A stretch of DNA of 64,000 nucleotides from contig NC_015663.1 of NCBI RefSeq assembly GCF_000215745.1, positions 2,976,001-3,040,000 on the forward strand. The letters are read 5' to 3'. Both the position numbers and the translations under genes were made by a program. Of this stretch, positions 49,058 to 60,434 are shown piece after piece. The notes under the pieces were generated by a model. It made no database searches. It saw only the letters and a list, made by a program, of their open reading frames with translations, and was not told where the DNA came from. The stretch comes from Klebsiella aerogenes KCTC 2190. GTDB lineage: Bacteria > Pseudomonadota > Gammaproteobacteria > Enterobacterales > Enterobacteriaceae. Every line of letters starts with the position of its first letter. Position 1 is the stretch's first letter.

Positions 49058-49735
49058 TCAAGGCATAAAGCGATAGCCAATACCGGTTTCGGTCAGCAGA
49101 TGCTGCGGCCGCGCCGGGTCAGCCTCCAGTTTTTGCCGTAAGTGCCCCATATAAATCCGCAAATAGTGACTGTGCTCCACGGCGTTAGGTCCCCATACCT
49201 GATTCAGAAGCTGGCGCTGGGTAAGCACTTTGCCCGGATTGTTCAGTAGCGCCGCCAGCAGGCGAAACTCGATGGGCGTCAGATGAATTTCTTCACTGCC
49301 GCGCATGATACGGCGGGCGGGGATATCGACGCTAATATCGGCAAAATGCACCACCGGCTCATCGGCCTGCGCGCTGCCGTGACGGCGCAGCGCGACGCGC
49401 AGCCGCGCCTGCAGTTCGCCTATGCCAAACGGTTTACTCAGGTAGTCATCGGCGCCAGCGTCAAGGGCGGCGATTTTGTCATGCTCTTCGCTGCGTGCCG
49501 ACAGCACGATAATCGGCATCTGGCTCCACTGGCGAACTTCACGGATAAAATCATTACCGTCCCCGTCCGGCAGGCCAAGATCGAGGATCGCTAAATCCGG
49601 TTTGCGGGTGGCGGCTTCGATGAGCCCCCGCTGCAGGGTTTCGGCTTCAAATACGCGCATACCGTCGGCTTCCAGCGCGGTGCGCAGAAAGCGGCGGATA
49701 GCGTGTTCGTCTTCGATGATTAAAACGTTAATCAC
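49058..49735 (-). CDS. kdpE: KdpE response regulator
   Basis: The 225-residue OmpR-family regulator has receiver acidic residues near 8-9, phosphoacceptor Asp52 in AILDLGLPD and Lys in YLSKPFGIGE. The winged-helix domain is at about 130-225. KdpD-phosphorylated KdpE activates kdpFABC under potassium limitation or salt stress. It overlaps kdpD by four bases. Confidence 0.97.
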   Translation of the reverse strand: MINVLIIEDEHAIRRFLRTALEADGMRVFEAETLQRGLIEAATRKPDLAILDLGLPDGDGNDFIREVRQWSQMPIIVLSARSEEHDKIAALDAGADDYLSKPFGIGELQARLRVALRRHGSAQADEPVVHFADISVDIPARRIMRGSEEIHLTPIEFRLLAALLNNPGKVLTQRQLLNQVWGPNAVEHSHYLRIYMGHLRQKLEADPARPQHLLTETGIGYRFMP

Positions 49736-52419
49736 ATGTCCTCGGTTAACTCTTCCAGTTCTGGGGGCGATTCTCGCGGCAGTGTAACACGGAAACAGGC
49801 TCCGCCCTCCGGACGGTTGCTGGCGGTAATGCTACCGTCGTGCACCTCGACAATGGCCTGGCAAATCGCCAGCCCCAGACCGACGCCGGGGATAGCCGAT
49901 TCTTTATTACCACGCGCGAACTTATCAAAGATAGCTTGTTCCTGGCCTGCCGGGATCCCCGGACCATTATCCCAGACTTCAATGATCAACTGCTGCCTAT
50001 CCGCTTCGGCGTGAATGCCAATCTGCGCCTGCGCGCCGGCGTATTTATGCGCGTTTTCCAGCAGGTTGATCAGCACCCGCTCAAACAGCGGGCCGTCTAC
50101 GTGGACCAGCAGTAGCGGGTCCGGCAGCGACAGCTGGATGTGCTGGCCGCCAAGCCCTGGCTCCAGCATACGCAGGGCGCTACCGACTATCTCTTCGAGG
50201 GTTAACCACTCTTTATGCAGATTAAAGCCGCCGGACTGAATACGCGCCATATCCAGTAAATTATTCACCAGCCGGGTGGTGTTGAGCACGTGCTGGCGAA
50301 TTTCGTTGGCCTGCGGCGCGTGCTTCGAACCTTCGCTGGCCAGATCGAGGGTCAGGATCTCCGCCTGGCCGAACAGGACCGTCAGCGGCGTCCGCAGATC
50401 GTGGGAGAGGGCGGCCAGTAGTGAGTTGCGCAGGCTTTCGCGTTCGCTGGTCAAGCGCGCCTGCTCTTCGCTGGCGGTCAGGGTCAGACGTTCAAGGGCG
50501 CTGGCCACCAGCAGGGTAAAGGTTTCCAGCAGCCGTTGCTGTTCGGGGATCATCAGCTGACGCAGATTTTCCGGTTCGACCAGCAGCAGTCCCCAGGTGC
50601 GGGCGGCGCTTTGTAGCGGCAGAATTTGATACGGCACGCCGGGGAGAGTGTCGGTACCGGCTCCGGCTGGCTGGCCCTTATCGAAGCTCCAGCGGGCAAT
50701 CGCATCATCCCACGAGAAAACGCCGGATTGCTGGGTCATCGGCTGCAGCAGCCCGTTCTCATCTGGCAGCAGTAGTTGGCTGCGGGCCTGAAAGGTGGAG
50801 GTAATAAAGCGTTCGCTGGTGGCGGCGATATCTTCCCGGCTGCGGCCGACCGCCAGCGCTTTCGACATTTCATACAGGTGGCGGGTGCGCCGCTCGCGAT
50901 AACGCGCCACCCGCGCCTGGTAACGCATCCCGGCGGTCAGGTTGCCGATCACCAGACCAACGGTCAGCATCACGCCGAACGTCAGCAGATACTGGACGTC
51001 GGAAACCGCCAGCGTGCCGCGTGGGGCGACAAAAAAGAGATCGAAGCTAATGACGTTGATAAAGGTCGCCAGCACCGATGGCCAGCGGCCATACAGCAGG
51101 GCGATAATCACCACGCCCAGTAGATAGAGCATCACCAGGTTGGCGGCTTCGAAGGCCATCAGCCACTGCATGGCGACTACGGTGATAATGGCGCACAGCG
51201 CCACGGCCAGCAGGCAGCCCTTCAACTGCTGGCGCCATTTGTCGAGCGCCGTACGATTGTCGTTCGCGCGGGCGGGCAGGGAGGCCGGTTTTTCATCCAG
51301 CGCGATCACCACCAGATCGAGGTCCGGGGCGCGACGCGCCAGACGGTCGGCAAACCCGGCTCGTTCCCACCAGCGGCGCTCTCCCTGGCGGCCAATCACA
51401 ATTTTGCCGAGGTTGTGCTCGCGAGCGTAATGCAGCACCGCTTTTTCTTCCGATGGGTCGGAGAGGGTGGCGGTCTCGGCGCCTAACTCTTGCGCCAGCT
51501 TCAGCGCGGCGAGGATCGCCCGCCGCCTGGCCTCCGGCAGTCGGTGCAGCGCGGGCGTTTCTACATAGACCGCGTGCCAGACGCTGCCGAGCCTGGCTGC
51601 CAGCCGGGCGGCGGCGCGAACCAGTTTTTCACTGCCGGTGTTGTGGCCGATGCACAGCAGAATGGCGTCGCGGGTGTGCCAGACTTTTTCCTGCCCCTGG
51701 CGGTCGCGCCAGGCGCGCATTTGCTCGTCTACCCGGTCGGCGGTACGGCGCAGCGCCAGCTCGCGCAGGGCGATCAGATTACCTTTGCGGAAGAAGTTTT
51801 CGATGGCGCGTTCGGCCTGGCCGCCGATGTACACCTTGCCCTCATTCAGGCGCTGGCGCAGATCGTCCGGCGGCAAATCCACCAGAACGACATCATCGGC
51901 GGCGTCAAAGAAGGGGTCGGGGACGGTTTCGCGTACCTGCACGCCGGTAATACCGCTGACCACATCATTGAGGCTTTCAAGATGCTGGACGTTGACGGTG
52001 GTGAAGACGTCGATACCGGCTTCGAGCAGTTCTTCGACGTCCTGCCAGCGTTTCGGGTGGCGCGAACCCGGCGCGTTGCTATGCGCCAGTTCGTCCACCA
52101 GGATCAGCGCCGGGCGGCGGGCCAGCGCGGCATCGAGGTCAAACTCATGGACGTAGCGTCCGCGATGGGAAATGCGCTTTTGCGGGAGGGCGCTAAGCCC
52201 CTCCAGCATGGCGGCGGTATCTTTGCGGCCGTGGGTTTCCGCCACGCCGATCAGAATATCCAGCCCCTGAGCGCGCAGCCGCTGCGCTTCCGCCAGCATA
52301 GCCCAGGTCTTACCCACCCCGGCGCAGGCGCCGAAAAACACCTTCAGCTTGCCGCGATGCGGCGCAGCGGTTTGTTGCAGCAGACGGTCGGGGTCCGGGC
52401 GCAGCGGCTCGTCACTCAT
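49732..52419 (-). CDS. kdpD: KdpD sensor histidine kinase
   Basis: The 895-residue kinase has an N-terminal KdpD domain with Walker-type GACAGVGKTWAM, a USP-like domain (about 250-370), four membrane spans (about 400-500), GAF-like domain, HisKA with phospho-His in AALSHDLRTPL and HATPase with DNGPGIP. It senses potassium and osmolarity. It is three bases after kdpC, so the structural and regulatory genes form one unit. Confidence 0.97.
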   Translation of the reverse strand: MSDEPLRPDPDRLLQQTAAPHRGKLKVFFGACAGVGKTWAMLAEAQRLRAQGLDILIGVAETHGRKDTAAMLEGLSALPQKRISHRGRYVHEFDLDAALARRPALILVDELAHSNAPGSRHPKRWQDVEELLEAGIDVFTTVNVQHLESLNDVVSGITGVQVRETVPDPFFDAADDVVLVDLPPDDLRQRLNEGKVYIGGQAERAIENFFRKGNLIALRELALRRTADRVDEQMRAWRDRQGQEKVWHTRDAILLCIGHNTGSEKLVRAAARLAARLGSVWHAVYVETPALHRLPEARRRAILAALKLAQELGAETATLSDPSEEKAVLHYAREHNLGKIVIGRQGERRWWERAGFADRLARRAPDLDLVVIALDEKPASLPARANDNRTALDKWRQQLKGCLLAVALCAIITVVAMQWLMAFEAANLVMLYLLGVVIIALLYGRWPSVLATFINVISFDLFFVAPRGTLAVSDVQYLLTFGVMLTVGLVIGNLTAGMRYQARVARYRERRTRHLYEMSKALAVGRSREDIAATSERFITSTFQARSQLLLPDENGLLQPMTQQSGVFSWDDAIARWSFDKGQPAGAGTDTLPGVPYQILPLQSAARTWGLLLVEPENLRQLMIPEQQRLLETFTLLVASALERLTLTASEEQARLTSERESLRNSLLAALSHDLRTPLTVLFGQAEILTLDLASEGSKHAPQANEIRQHVLNTTRLVNNLLDMARIQSGGFNLHKEWLTLEEIVGSALRMLEPGLGGQHIQLSLPDPLLLVHVDGPLFERVLINLLENAHKYAGAQAQIGIHAEADRQQLIIEVWDNGPGIPAGQEQAIFDKFARGNKESAIPGVGLGLAICQAIVEVHDGSITASNRPEGGACFRVTLPRESPPELEELTEDM

Positions 52420-52422
52420 TGA

Positions 52423-52995
52423 TTAATCCTTCAGGGCATCCAGCGCCATATTCAGTTGCAGTATATTTACCACAGGTTGACCGAGAAAGCTGAGCAACGG
52501 TTTTTGCGTTGCCTGATCCACTAACTGTTTCACCTGCGCATCGCTAAGATTGCGCGCTTTGGCGACGCGCGGTACCTGCCACAGCACCGCGGCAGGGGTC
52601 AGGTTGTTATCCAGCCCGCTGGCCGATGCGGTCACCAGCTCGACCGGCACCGTCGGATTCGCTTGCGGGTTAGCGGCGCGTAACGCCTCTACCCGTTCGC
52701 TAATCGCTTTATCCTGCGCCGGATTGCTGACCGCCAGGTTACTGCCGCCAGAGGCCAGCGGATTATCCGCCACCTCTGCCGTCGCGGAAGGGCGTCCATG
52801 GAAATAACCGGCGGCGGTAAAGTTCTGCCCGATCAGAGCGGAGCCGCGCACCTCGCCGTCGATCTGGATCAGCGAGCCGTTAGCCTGCTGCGGGAACCAC
52901 CAATGCCCTAAGGCGGTAGTCAGCAACGGATACAGGCCGCCAGTGAGCAGGGTTAACAGAATAAATAGCACAAATGCCGGACGAATTAATGACAT
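52423..52995 (-). CDS. kdpC: KdpC subunit of potassium-importing ATPase
   Basis: The 190-residue protein has one N-terminal membrane span (about 7-27) and a periplasmic domain with SNLAVSNP and [15 protein letters not shown]. KdpC stabilises the KdpFABC complex and increases ATP affinity. It lies ten bases after kdpB. Confidence 0.96.
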   Translation of the reverse strand: MSLIRPAFVLFILLTLLTGGLYPLLTTALGHWWFPQQANGSLIQIDGEVRGSALIGQNFTAAGYFHGRPSATAEVADNPLASGGSNLAVSNPAQDKAISERVEALRAANPQANPTVPVELVTASASGLDNNLTPAAVLWQVPRVAKARNLSDAQVKQLVDQATQKPLLSFLGQPVVNILQLNMALDALKD

Positions 52996-53005
52996 GGTAG
53001 TTTCC

Positions 53006-55054
53006 TCACACCAGACCGGTCAGGGTCAGCAACAGGTCGATAGCTTTAATACCGACAAACGGCACAATCAGCCCGCCGAGGCCGTAAACCCACAGGTTGC
53101 GGCGCAGCATCGCCGATGCCGACAGCGGACGATAGCTCACGCCCTTCAGCGCTAAAGGGATCAGGCAGACGATAATCAGGGCGTTGAAAATAACCGCGCT
53201 CATGATCGCCGAAGAGGGCGAGTGCAGATGCATCACGTTCAGCATCGCCAGCTGCGGATAGGCGGCGGCGAAGGCGGCCGGAATAATCGCGAAATACTTG
53301 GCGACGTCGTTGGCGATACTGAATGTGGTTAACGACCCACGGGTCATCAGCATCTGTTTACCGATATGCACCACTTCAATCAGCTTGGTCGGGTTCGAGT
53401 CGAGATCCACCATATTGCCCGCCTCTTTTGCTGCCTGGGTGCCGGAGTTCATCGCGACCGCCACATCAGCCTGCGCCAGCGCCGGGGCGTCGTTGGTACC
53501 GTCACCGGTCATCGCCACCAGCCGTCCTTCCGACTGATACTGGCGAATCAGCGCCAGCTTGGCTTCCGGCGTCGCTTCGGCAAGAAAATCATCAACCCCC
53601 GCTTCGGCGGCGATGGCGGCGGCGGTCAGACGGTTATCACCGGTGATCATCACCGTCTTAATGCCCATTTTGCGCAGCTGGGCGAAACGCTCTTTAATGC
53701 CGCCTTTGACGATATCTTTGAGCGAAATAATGCCCAGCACGCGTTCGCCTTCCGCCACCACCAGCGGCGTGGCCCCCTGGCGGGCGACCTCTTCTACCTG
53801 CTTATCGACATCGGCCGGGAAGTGGCCGCCGTTAGCTTCGATATGGCGGCGAATCGCGTCCACCGACCCTTTGCGGATCATGCGTTGGTCGATGTTGATA
53901 CCGCTCATACGGGTCTGGGCGGTAAAGGGGACAAATGTGGCGTGCAGCGACTGCAGGTCGCGTTCGCGCAAATTAAAGCGCTGTTTCGCCAGTACCACGA
54001 TGCTGCGGCCTTCCGGCGTTTCATCCGCCAGCGACGACAGTTGGGCGGCGTCGGCCAATACGCGCTCTTCGACGCCGCGAGCCGGCAGGAAAGCCGAGGC
54101 CTGACGGTTGCCGAGGGTGATGGTGCCGGTTTTATCCAGCAGCAGTACGTCGACATCGCCGGCGGCTTCCACCGCGCGGCCGCTGGTGGCGATAACGTTG
54201 GCGCCGAGCATTCGGCTCATCCCGGCGACGCCGATAGCGGAGAGCAGGCCGCCGATGGTGGTCGGGATCAGACACACCAGCAGCGCGACCAGCACGGTAA
54301 CGCTAACCGCATTACCGCTCCACGCCGAGAAGGGCCAGATGGTGGCGGTGGCCAGCAGGAACACCAGCGTCAGGGCGATCAGCAGGATCGTCAGCGCGAT
54401 TTCGTTTGGAGTTTTACGGCGCTGCGCGCCTTCAACCATAGCGATCATCCGGTCAAGGAAGGTTTCGCCAGGGTTGACGCTGCAGCGGATCACCAGCCAG
54501 TCAGAGAGGATCCGGGTGCCGCCGGTGACCGAGGCGAAATCGCCGCCGGACTCGCGGATCACCGGCGCGGATTCCCCGGTGATGGCGCTTTCATCTACCG
54601 AAGCGCCGCCTTCGATCACTTCGCCGTCGCAGGGGATAATGTCGCCAGCTTCGACCAGCACGATATCGCCTTTGCGTAACTCTTCCGCCGGGACGTGATC
54701 CATCGGAGCATCGTGCTGCGGCGCGCGCAGCTTACGGGCGAAAGCGGTTTTCTTCACCCCTTTCAGGCTGTTGGCCTGCGCTTTACTACGGCCTTCGGCC
54801 ATGGCTTCGGCGAAGTTGGCGAACAGTACGGTAAACCATAACCACAGGCTGACGGCGGCGGTAAAGCCGGCGTGACCCGTGAGGTACCCCCCGGCCATGG
54901 CCATCGCCAGCAGGGTGGTCAGCACGCTGCCAATCCAGACGATAAACATCACCGGGTTACGCCACTGCACCGAGGGGCTGAGTTTTTTCACCGCATCCAG
55001 CAGCGCCTGACGCACTAGCGTCGGCTCCAGCAGGGCTAATTGTTTGCGACTCAT
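53006..55054 (-). CDS. kdpB: KdpB P-type ATPase subunit
   Basis: The 682-residue P-type ATPase has the E. coli length. Phosphorylation site Asp307 lies in [10 protein letters not shown], the actuator loop is ITGESAPV, and hinge motifs are [12 protein letters not shown] and [11 protein letters not shown]. It hydrolyses ATP to drive high-affinity potassium uptake through KdpA. It lies 20 bases after kdpA. Confidence 0.97.
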   Translation of the reverse strand: MSRKQLALLEPTLVRQALLDAVKKLSPSVQWRNPVMFIVWIGSVLTTLLAMAMAGGYLTGHAGFTAAVSLWLWFTVLFANFAEAMAEGRSKAQANSLKGVKKTAFARKLRAPQHDAPMDHVPAEELRKGDIVLVEAGDIIPCDGEVIEGGASVDESAITGESAPVIRESGGDFASVTGGTRILSDWLVIRCSVNPGETFLDRMIAMVEGAQRRKTPNEIALTILLIALTLVFLLATATIWPFSAWSGNAVSVTVLVALLVCLIPTTIGGLLSAIGVAGMSRMLGANVIATSGRAVEAAGDVDVLLLDKTGTITLGNRQASAFLPARGVEERVLADAAQLSSLADETPEGRSIVVLAKQRFNLRERDLQSLHATFVPFTAQTRMSGINIDQRMIRKGSVDAIRRHIEANGGHFPADVDKQVEEVARQGATPLVVAEGERVLGIISLKDIVKGGIKERFAQLRKMGIKTVMITGDNRLTAAAIAAEAGVDDFLAEATPEAKLALIRQYQSEGRLVAMTGDGTNDAPALAQADVAVAMNSGTQAAKEAGNMVDLDSNPTKLIEVVHIGKQMLMTRGSLTTFSIANDVAKYFAIIPAAFAAAYPQLAMLNVMHLHSPSSAIMSAVIFNALIIVCLIPLALKGVSYRPLSASAMLRRNLWVYGLGGLIVPFVGIKAIDLLLTLTGLV

Positions 55055-55074
55055 AACAGGCTGCTCCGCATCGC

Positions 55075-56754
55075 TTAAAGTAAAGAGAAGTGTTCCGCCA
55101 CCGGGCCGAGCGCCAGTGCGGGGATAAAGGTCAGGGCGCCGACCAGCAGGACGGTGCCGATAAGCAGGCCGATAAACAGCGCGTCGTGGGTGGCGAGCGT
55201 GCCGGAGCTGGCGGGCTGAATTTTCTTATTCACCAGCGACCCGGCAATCGCCATCACCGGGACGATCACCCCGAAGCGGCCCACCAGCATGCAGAACGCC
55301 AGCAGCAGGTTCCAGAATGTCGTGCCGGCGCTTAAGCCGCCGAAGGCGCTGCCGTTGTTGTTGGCCGCCGAGGTGACGGCGTACAACACTTCGCTAAAGC
55401 CGTGCGGCCCAGGATTCAACATGGCGCTGCGTCCGGCTTCGGTCATCATCGCCAGCGCGGTGCCGACCAGTACCAGCGTCGGGGTCACCAGAATCGCCAG
55501 CGCGATCATTTTCATTTCGCGCACGTCGATTTTCTTGCCGAGATATTCCGGCGTGCGGCCAATCATCAACCCGGCGATAAATACCGCCAGCATGACGAAC
55601 AGCAGCATGCCGTATAGCCCGGAGCCTACGCCGCCGAAGACCACCTCGCCAATCTGCATCAACCACATCGGCACCATACCGCCCAGCGCGGTGAAGGAAT
55701 CATGCATCGCGTTGACCGCGCCGCAGGAGGCCGCAGTAGTGACCACCGCAAACAGGCTGCTGGCGAGAATGCCAAAGCGGCTCTCTTTCCCTTCCATATT
55801 CAGGCTGCTGTCGGCGCCAAGGCTGAGCAGATGCGGATTTCCGCGGGTTTCCGCCCACATCACCACCGCCACGCAGACCACGAAAATCAGCGCCATCGCC
55901 CACAGGATGGCGCGTCCCTGACGGCGATCGCCGACCGCTTCGCCAAAGGCAAAACACAGCGCCGCCGGGATCAGGAAGATCGCCAGCATCTGCACCAGGT
56001 TGGTTAACGCCGTCGGGTTCTCAAACGGATGCGATGAGTTGGCATTAAAGAAACCGCCGCCGTTGGTACCAAGCATTTTGATCGCTTCCTGCGAGGCGAC
56101 CGGTCCCATCGGCAGCCACTGGCGAACGCCTTCCAGGCTGGTGAACGGCTGATAAGCCTGCAGGTTCTGCGGCACGCCCTGTTGCACAAAGAACAGCGCG
56201 ATCAGCAGAGAAAGAGGCAGTAGCAGCCACAGCGTAATGCGGGTCAGGTCGACCCAGGCGTTGCCGAGGGTGCTGACTTTCTGTCGCGCCCAGGCGCGGG
56301 TCAGCACGAAGATCACCGCAATACCGGTCGCGGCCGACAGGAAGTTTTGCACCGCCAGGCCCACCATCTGGCTGAGATAGCTCATGGTGGTTTCCCCGGC
56401 GTAGGCCTGCCAGTTGGTGTTGCTGACGAAACTGACCGCGGTATTCAACGCTAAATCCCATGACAGGCTGGGGAAGTGCTGCGGATTGAACGGCAGCCAC
56501 CCCTGGCACATCAGCAGCGCCATCAGCGCCGCGAGACCAATGGCGTTAAACAGCACAATGGCGATCAAGTACTGCCGCCAGTCCATCTCCTGGCGGCGAA
56601 TCCCCGCCAGCCGCCAGATACCGCGCTCAACGCCGGCAAGCCCCGGGAGCGGAACGTCGTTTATCATTCGCGCCAGCAGCGAACCGAGTGGCCGCGCCAG
56701 CACCAGCAGTACCAGCAGGAAGCTGGCGATAAGTAAGAACCCTTGCGCGGCCAT
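55075..56754 (-). CDS. kdpA: KdpA potassium-translocating subunit
   Basis: The 559-residue channel-like subunit starts [20 protein letters not shown]. Its four pore regions include [36 protein letters not shown] and [11 protein letters not shown], the relaxed selectivity filter signatures. The start overlaps the kdpF stop by one base. The longer upstream frame passes through kdpF in another phase and is rejected. Confidence 0.96.
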   Translation of the reverse strand: MAAQGFLLIASFLLVLLVLARPLGSLLARMINDVPLPGLAGVERGIWRLAGIRRQEMDWRQYLIAIVLFNAIGLAALMALLMCQGWLPFNPQHFPSLSWDLALNTAVSFVSNTNWQAYAGETTMSYLSQMVGLAVQNFLSAATGIAVIFVLTRAWARQKVSTLGNAWVDLTRITLWLLLPLSLLIALFFVQQGVPQNLQAYQPFTSLEGVRQWLPMGPVASQEAIKMLGTNGGGFFNANSSHPFENPTALTNLVQMLAIFLIPAALCFAFGEAVGDRRQGRAILWAMALIFVVCVAVVMWAETRGNPHLLSLGADSSLNMEGKESRFGILASSLFAVVTTAASCGAVNAMHDSFTALGGMVPMWLMQIGEVVFGGVGSGLYGMLLFVMLAVFIAGLMIGRTPEYLGKKIDVREMKMIALAILVTPTLVLVGTALAMMTEAGRSAMLNPGPHGFSEVLYAVTSAANNNGSAFGGLSAGTTFWNLLLAFCMLVGRFGVIVPVMAIAGSLVNKKIQPASSGTLATHDALFIGLLIGTVLLVGALTFIPALALGPVAEHFSLL

Positions 56755-56843
56755 CAGAATGCCTCCGCATGTATCAGGGCATAGACCAGATACGCCAGCA
56801 GCAGGAACACCAGCGTTACGCCGGCAATGATGCCTGTAGTCAC
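56754..56843 (-). CDS. kdpF: KdpF small membrane subunit
   Basis: A 29-codon frame from GTG reads [20 protein letters not shown] and then YALIHAEAF, close to E. coli KdpF. GGAGGTGG lies a few bases before the GTG. The product is a single membrane helix that stabilises the Kdp complex. The TGA shares its A with the kdpA ATG. It is easily missed because of size and start codon. Confidence 0.9.
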   Translation of the reverse strand: MTTGIIAGVTLVFLLLAYLVYALIHAEAF

Positions 56844-56922
56844 TTTCCACCTCCGGGTGTGTCTCTTATTGATATACCGAGAGGGTAGGAATTTCGGCGC
56901 AAAGATTTCGCAAAAATCGCCG

Positions 56923-56947
56923 CGGGCGGTGTAAAAAAAGTATAAAA
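56923..56947 (-). promoter_or_regulatory. KdpE binding site of the kdp promoter
   Basis: On the minus strand, TTTATACTTTTTTTACACCG followed by CCCG closely matches the E. coli KdpE box as recalled. It lies about 80-104 bases upstream of kdpF, with TACCCT (candidate -10) downstream. Confidence 0.8.
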
Positions 56948-57156
56948 ATGGCTAAAGGCACAATTTAACTAATGGTTAGTATTAATTTAACTTTTTTGTA
57001 ACCCAGTTACGCCGTGAATGTAAATTAAGTATAAATAAGTGCTTTTTAGTGGTCGGATGAGTAGTAAAATTACAACCAGCGCGGTACTATTTGTGCAGAC
57101 AAACATTGTGACATTTACCGGCGTTGCTTGCCGGCCTGACAAAGGGGAGAGAAATT

Positions 57157-57363
57157 ATGGCGTTGTACAAAGCTTATCCTGCTCACATTATCCTGATGCG
57201 TCGCGCTTTCGCCGTCGTGGCCGGGGTCGCTGCGCTGCCGGTAATGCTGTTCTGGAAAGATCGCGCCCGTTATTACAGCTGGCTGCATCGGGTATGGGCG
57301 AAAACCAGCGAACAGCCGGTATGGATGGCGCAGGCGGAAAAAGCCGCGCATGACTTCTACTAA
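57157..57363 (+). CDS. ybfA: YbfA small membrane protein
   Basis: The 68-residue protein begins [18 protein letters not shown] and has one hydrophobic span (about 17-36) followed by [18 protein letters not shown]. It equals E. coli YbfA in length (DUF2517). Function is unknown. It diverges from kdpF, is preceded by AAGGGGAGAG, and ends in a strong terminator. Confidence 0.9.
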   Translation: MALYKAYPAHIILMRRAFAVVAGVAALPVMLFWKDRARYYSWLHRVWAKTSEQPVWMAQAEKAAHDFY

Positions 57364-57387
57364 ATCCGCGCTGCTGCGACGAATATC

Positions 57388-57420
57388 AAAACCGCCGGTT
57401 GACGACCGGCGGTTTTTTTT
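57388..57420 (+). terminator. Terminator of ybfA
   Basis: AAACCGCCGGT-TGACG-ACCGGCGGTTT is followed by a T-run of eight. Confidence 0.92.
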
Positions 57421-57542
57421 CGTCTGCTGTCTACACTTAGCTTTCACGCGCCGTGGCAGAATTGGCAGGTGCGTATTTTACCGCAGCGCGCTATTTTGCC
57501 GGCCTGAGTGCTGAGTTTTGCTTACGGAGAGTGAGGAGTTTT

Positions 57543-58952
57543 ATGGCCACCCATTTGGTCTGGTTTCGCATGGATTTACGCCTTAACGATAATCTGGCGC
57601 TGGCCGCCGCCTGCCGCGAGCCGCAGGCGCAGGTGCTGGCGCTGTATATCGCTACGCCAGAACAGTGGCGCCAACATCACATGGCGCCGCGCCAGGCGGC
57701 CTTTATCGCCAGCCATTTACGCAGCCTCCACGCGGCGTTGGCGGAACGCGGTATTCCGCTGCTGGTTGAAGAAGCGGACAATTTCGCCGCCAGCATCGAG
57801 CTGCTGACGCGCATCTGTAAACAGCACCAGGTTAGCCATCTATTTTATAATTATCAGTATGAGTTTAATGAGCGCCAGCGCGACGCCGGTGTTGAGAAAA
57901 TCCTGAAAGAAGTCACCTGCCAGGGGTTTGATGACAGCGTGCTGTTGCCGCCGGGCAGCGTGATGACCGGCAACCGTGAGATGTATAAAGTCTTTACGCC
58001 GTTTAAAAATGCCTTTATCCGCCGCCTGCGTGAAGGGCTGCCGGAGTGCGTGGCGGCGCCGAAACCGCGCCAGTCAGCCATCCGACAGGCCTCGCCGCTG
58101 CCTGAGATCAACTATCCGCAAACGCCGTTCGACACCGATCTGTTCGCGGCGGATGAAAAAACGGCGCTGGCTCGATTGCGCGCGTTTTGTCAGCAGCCGG
58201 CGGCGGATTACGACCAGCAGCGCGATTTTCCGGCGATAGAGGGAACCAGCCGGCTATCGCCGTGTCTCGCGGTAGGCGTACTGTCGCCGCGCCAGTGCCT
58301 GCATCGCTTGTTACGGGAGCAGCCCGGCGCGCTGGATGGCGAAGCGGGCGCAAGCTGGCTGAACGAGATTATCTGGCGCGAGTTCTATCGTCATCTGATG
58401 GTTTACTACCCGAAACTGTGTAAAGGCCGGCCGTTTGTCGCCTGGACCGACAAGGTCGCCTGGCGCAGCAATGAGGATGAACTGCAGGCCTGGCAACAGG
58501 GGCAAACCGGTTTCCCCATCGTCGATGCCGCCATGCGGCAGCTTAACGCCACCGGCTGGATGCACAATCGCCTGCGGATGATTGTCGCCAGCTTCCTGGC
58601 GAAAGACCTGCGCCTCGACTGGCGGCAAGGAGAGCGCTATTTCATGAGCCAACTGATCGACGGCGATTTGGCGGCCAACAACGGCGGTTGGCAGTGGGCG
58701 GCCTCGACCGGTACCGATGCAGCCCCTTATTTTCGTATTTTCAATCCGACGACCCAGGGCGAGAAATTTGATAAGCAGGGCGAGTTTATTCGCCGCTGGC
58801 TGCCGGAACTGGCTGAAGTGCCAGAAAAAGCGCTGCATCAGCCGTGGCTGTGGGCGGATAAACAGGGGGTAACGCTGAGGTATCCGCGCCCGCTGGTTGA
58901 CCATAAGCAGGCGCGGCTGGAGACGCTGGCGGCCTGGGAAGCCGCCAGATAG
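57543..58952 (+). CDS. phrB: Deoxyribodipyrimidine photolyase
   Basis: The 469-residue class I CPD photolyase begins MATHLVWFRMDLRLNDNLAL. The MTHF-binding N-terminal domain is followed by an FAD domain with WLNEIIWREFYRHL, TGWMHNRLRM and NGGWQWAASTGTDAAPY. It repairs cyclobutane dimers with light. The E. coli neighbour ybgA is absent; ybfA is directly upstream. A 30-codon upstream extension is not supported. Confidence 0.96.
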   Translation: MATHLVWFRMDLRLNDNLALAAACREPQAQVLALYIATPEQWRQHHMAPRQAAFIASHLRSLHAALAERGIPLLVEEADNFAASIELLTRICKQHQVSHLFYNYQYEFNERQRDAGVEKILKEVTCQGFDDSVLLPPGSVMTGNREMYKVFTPFKNAFIRRLREGLPECVAAPKPRQSAIRQASPLPEINYPQTPFDTDLFAADEKTALARLRAFCQQPAADYDQQRDFPAIEGTSRLSPCLAVGVLSPRQCLHRLLREQPGALDGEAGASWLNEIIWREFYRHLMVYYPKLCKGRPFVAWTDKVAWRSNEDELQAWQQGQTGFPIVDAAMRQLNATGWMHNRLRMIVASFLAKDLRLDWRQGERYFMSQLIDGDLAANNGGWQWAASTGTDAAPYFRIFNPTTQGEKFDKQGEFIRRWLPELAEVPEKALHQPWLWADKQGVTLRYPRPLVDHKQARLETLAAWEAAR

Positions 58953-58955
58953 TTT

Positions 58956-60434
58956 CTATTCTACCGCCAGTTGGCGGGTTTTGACCTTCACGGAGTGATA
59001 CAGCCAGATGACCAGCACCAGGCCGACGCAGGCCAGCGCGCCCCAGGTGATCTGGCTGAAGACGTCGATGTAGGCTTCAATCGAATAGTTAACCGCGCCC
59101 GCGGCATCAAACGACGCCTGCGACGTCTGGTCGGCGATGACGCCGGCCAGATAGTTGGCGATCGCCCCGGAAAGCAGCATATAGATACCGGTCAGCACCC
59201 CGGTGACGCCGGGGATTTCGATCCGGGTGATTTGCGACATCGCAACCGGGTCGATAAACAGTTCGGCGAAGCCCATCACCGCCAGCCCCAGTACCATCAG
59301 CGGCATGGAGGAGTGGCCATAAGCGGCCGACCAGCGGGCGCTTAAAGTCAGAATGCAGAACCCGGCGCTCATTAGCCCCAGACCGAGGGCGAATTTCCCC
59401 CAGATACGCACGGTGCGGTTGCCCTTGATGTTCTCTTTGACCAGCCATGCCAGCACCATACCGCAGAGCATTACCGCGAAGGCGTTAACCGACTGGAACA
59501 TCGCGGTTGGTACTTCATAGCTCATGACGTGGCGGTTCACGAAGCGGTCGATATACAGGCTGATGGAGCTGCCGCCCTGCTGGGCAAAGGCCCAGAACAG
59601 CAGGCTAAAACCGGTGAGGACGATAATCAGACGCAGCTCTTTACGCTGTTTGTCGTTCTCCGCGCGCAGGTAAATACGCGCCAGTACCGCCAGGCCAATC
59701 ACCGTCGCGACGATCAGCGCATACACCGACCACTCCTGCCAGAACAGCACGGTAATCAACAGCGGCGTCGCCACCAGCAATACCAGCAGCCAGCCCCAGT
59801 TCGGCAGGAGGAAGGTCCGCGCGCGCAGTGCCTCGCGGTTAACGCCGGTGGTATGGCGGAAGTGGCGACCGCCGCAGAGGAAGATCACCAGACCGGCAAT
59901 CATACCGACTGCCGCCAGCGCAAAACCCATCGCCCAGCTGTACTCTTCCTGCACGTAGCCGCAGGCGATAGGCGCGATGATCGAACCAATATTTCCCGCG
60001 GCGTACATCAGCGAGAAGCCGCCATCGCGGCGCGGATCGGTCGGCTCATACAGTTCGCCAAGCAGGCAGCTGACGTTGGATTTAAACAGCCCGTAACCGC
60101 AAACGATAATCGCCAGCGATAAATAGAGGAAGGTGGGGGCGATTTCGCTGGCGCCGAGCACCAGGTGACCGATAGCCATGAGTAGCGCCCCGAGCATCAC
60201 CGCCATGCGGTTGCCGAGCAGTTTGTCGGCGAGGAAGCCGCCGAGAATAGGGGTGACATAGACCAGGGAGCAGTAGGCGCTAAAAAGGGTATAAGCGTGG
60301 TTATCGTCGTACTTGAGCTGGTTGGTGAGGTACAGGATTAACAGCGCCCGCATGCCGTAAAAACTGAAGTATTCCCAAATTTGCAGCGCAACGACGTAAT
60401 AAATCGCCCGTGGCTGTGAAGTTTGTCTGTTCAT
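58956..60434 (-). CDS. dtpD: Dipeptide permease DtpD (POT family)
   Basis: The 492-residue transporter has about fourteen spans. POT signatures are [16 protein letters not shown] (ExxERFxYY type) and the PTR2 motif [12 protein letters not shown]. It is a proton-coupled di/tripeptide permease. It converges with phrB, leaving only three bases between the stops, and diverges from ybgI. Confidence 0.94.
   Translation of the reverse strand: MNRQTSQPRAIYYVVALQIWEYFSFYGMRALLILYLTNQLKYDDNHAYTLFSAYCSLVYVTPILGGFLADKLLGNRMAVMLGALLMAIGHLVLGASEIAPTFLYLSLAIIVCGYGLFKSNVSCLLGELYEPTDPRRDGGFSLMYAAGNIGSIIAPIACGYVQEEYSWAMGFALAAVGMIAGLVIFLCGGRHFRHTTGVNREALRARTFLLPNWGWLLVLLVATPLLITVLFWQEWSVYALIVATVIGLAVLARIYLRAENDKQRKELRLIIVLTGFSLLFWAFAQQGGSSISLYIDRFVNRHVMSYEVPTAMFQSVNAFAVMLCGMVLAWLVKENIKGNRTVRIWGKFALGLGLMSAGFCILTLSARWSAAYGHSSMPLMVLGLAVMGFAELFIDPVAMSQITRIEIPGVTGVLTGIYMLLSGAIANYLAGVIADQTSQASFDAAGAVNYSIEAYIDVFSQITWGALACVGLVLVIWLYHSVKVKTRQLAVE

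Noticed and set aside
51490..52422. 310-codon open frame antisense to kdpD
   Set aside because: It is the complement of the conserved KdpD sensor domain with no independent signals.
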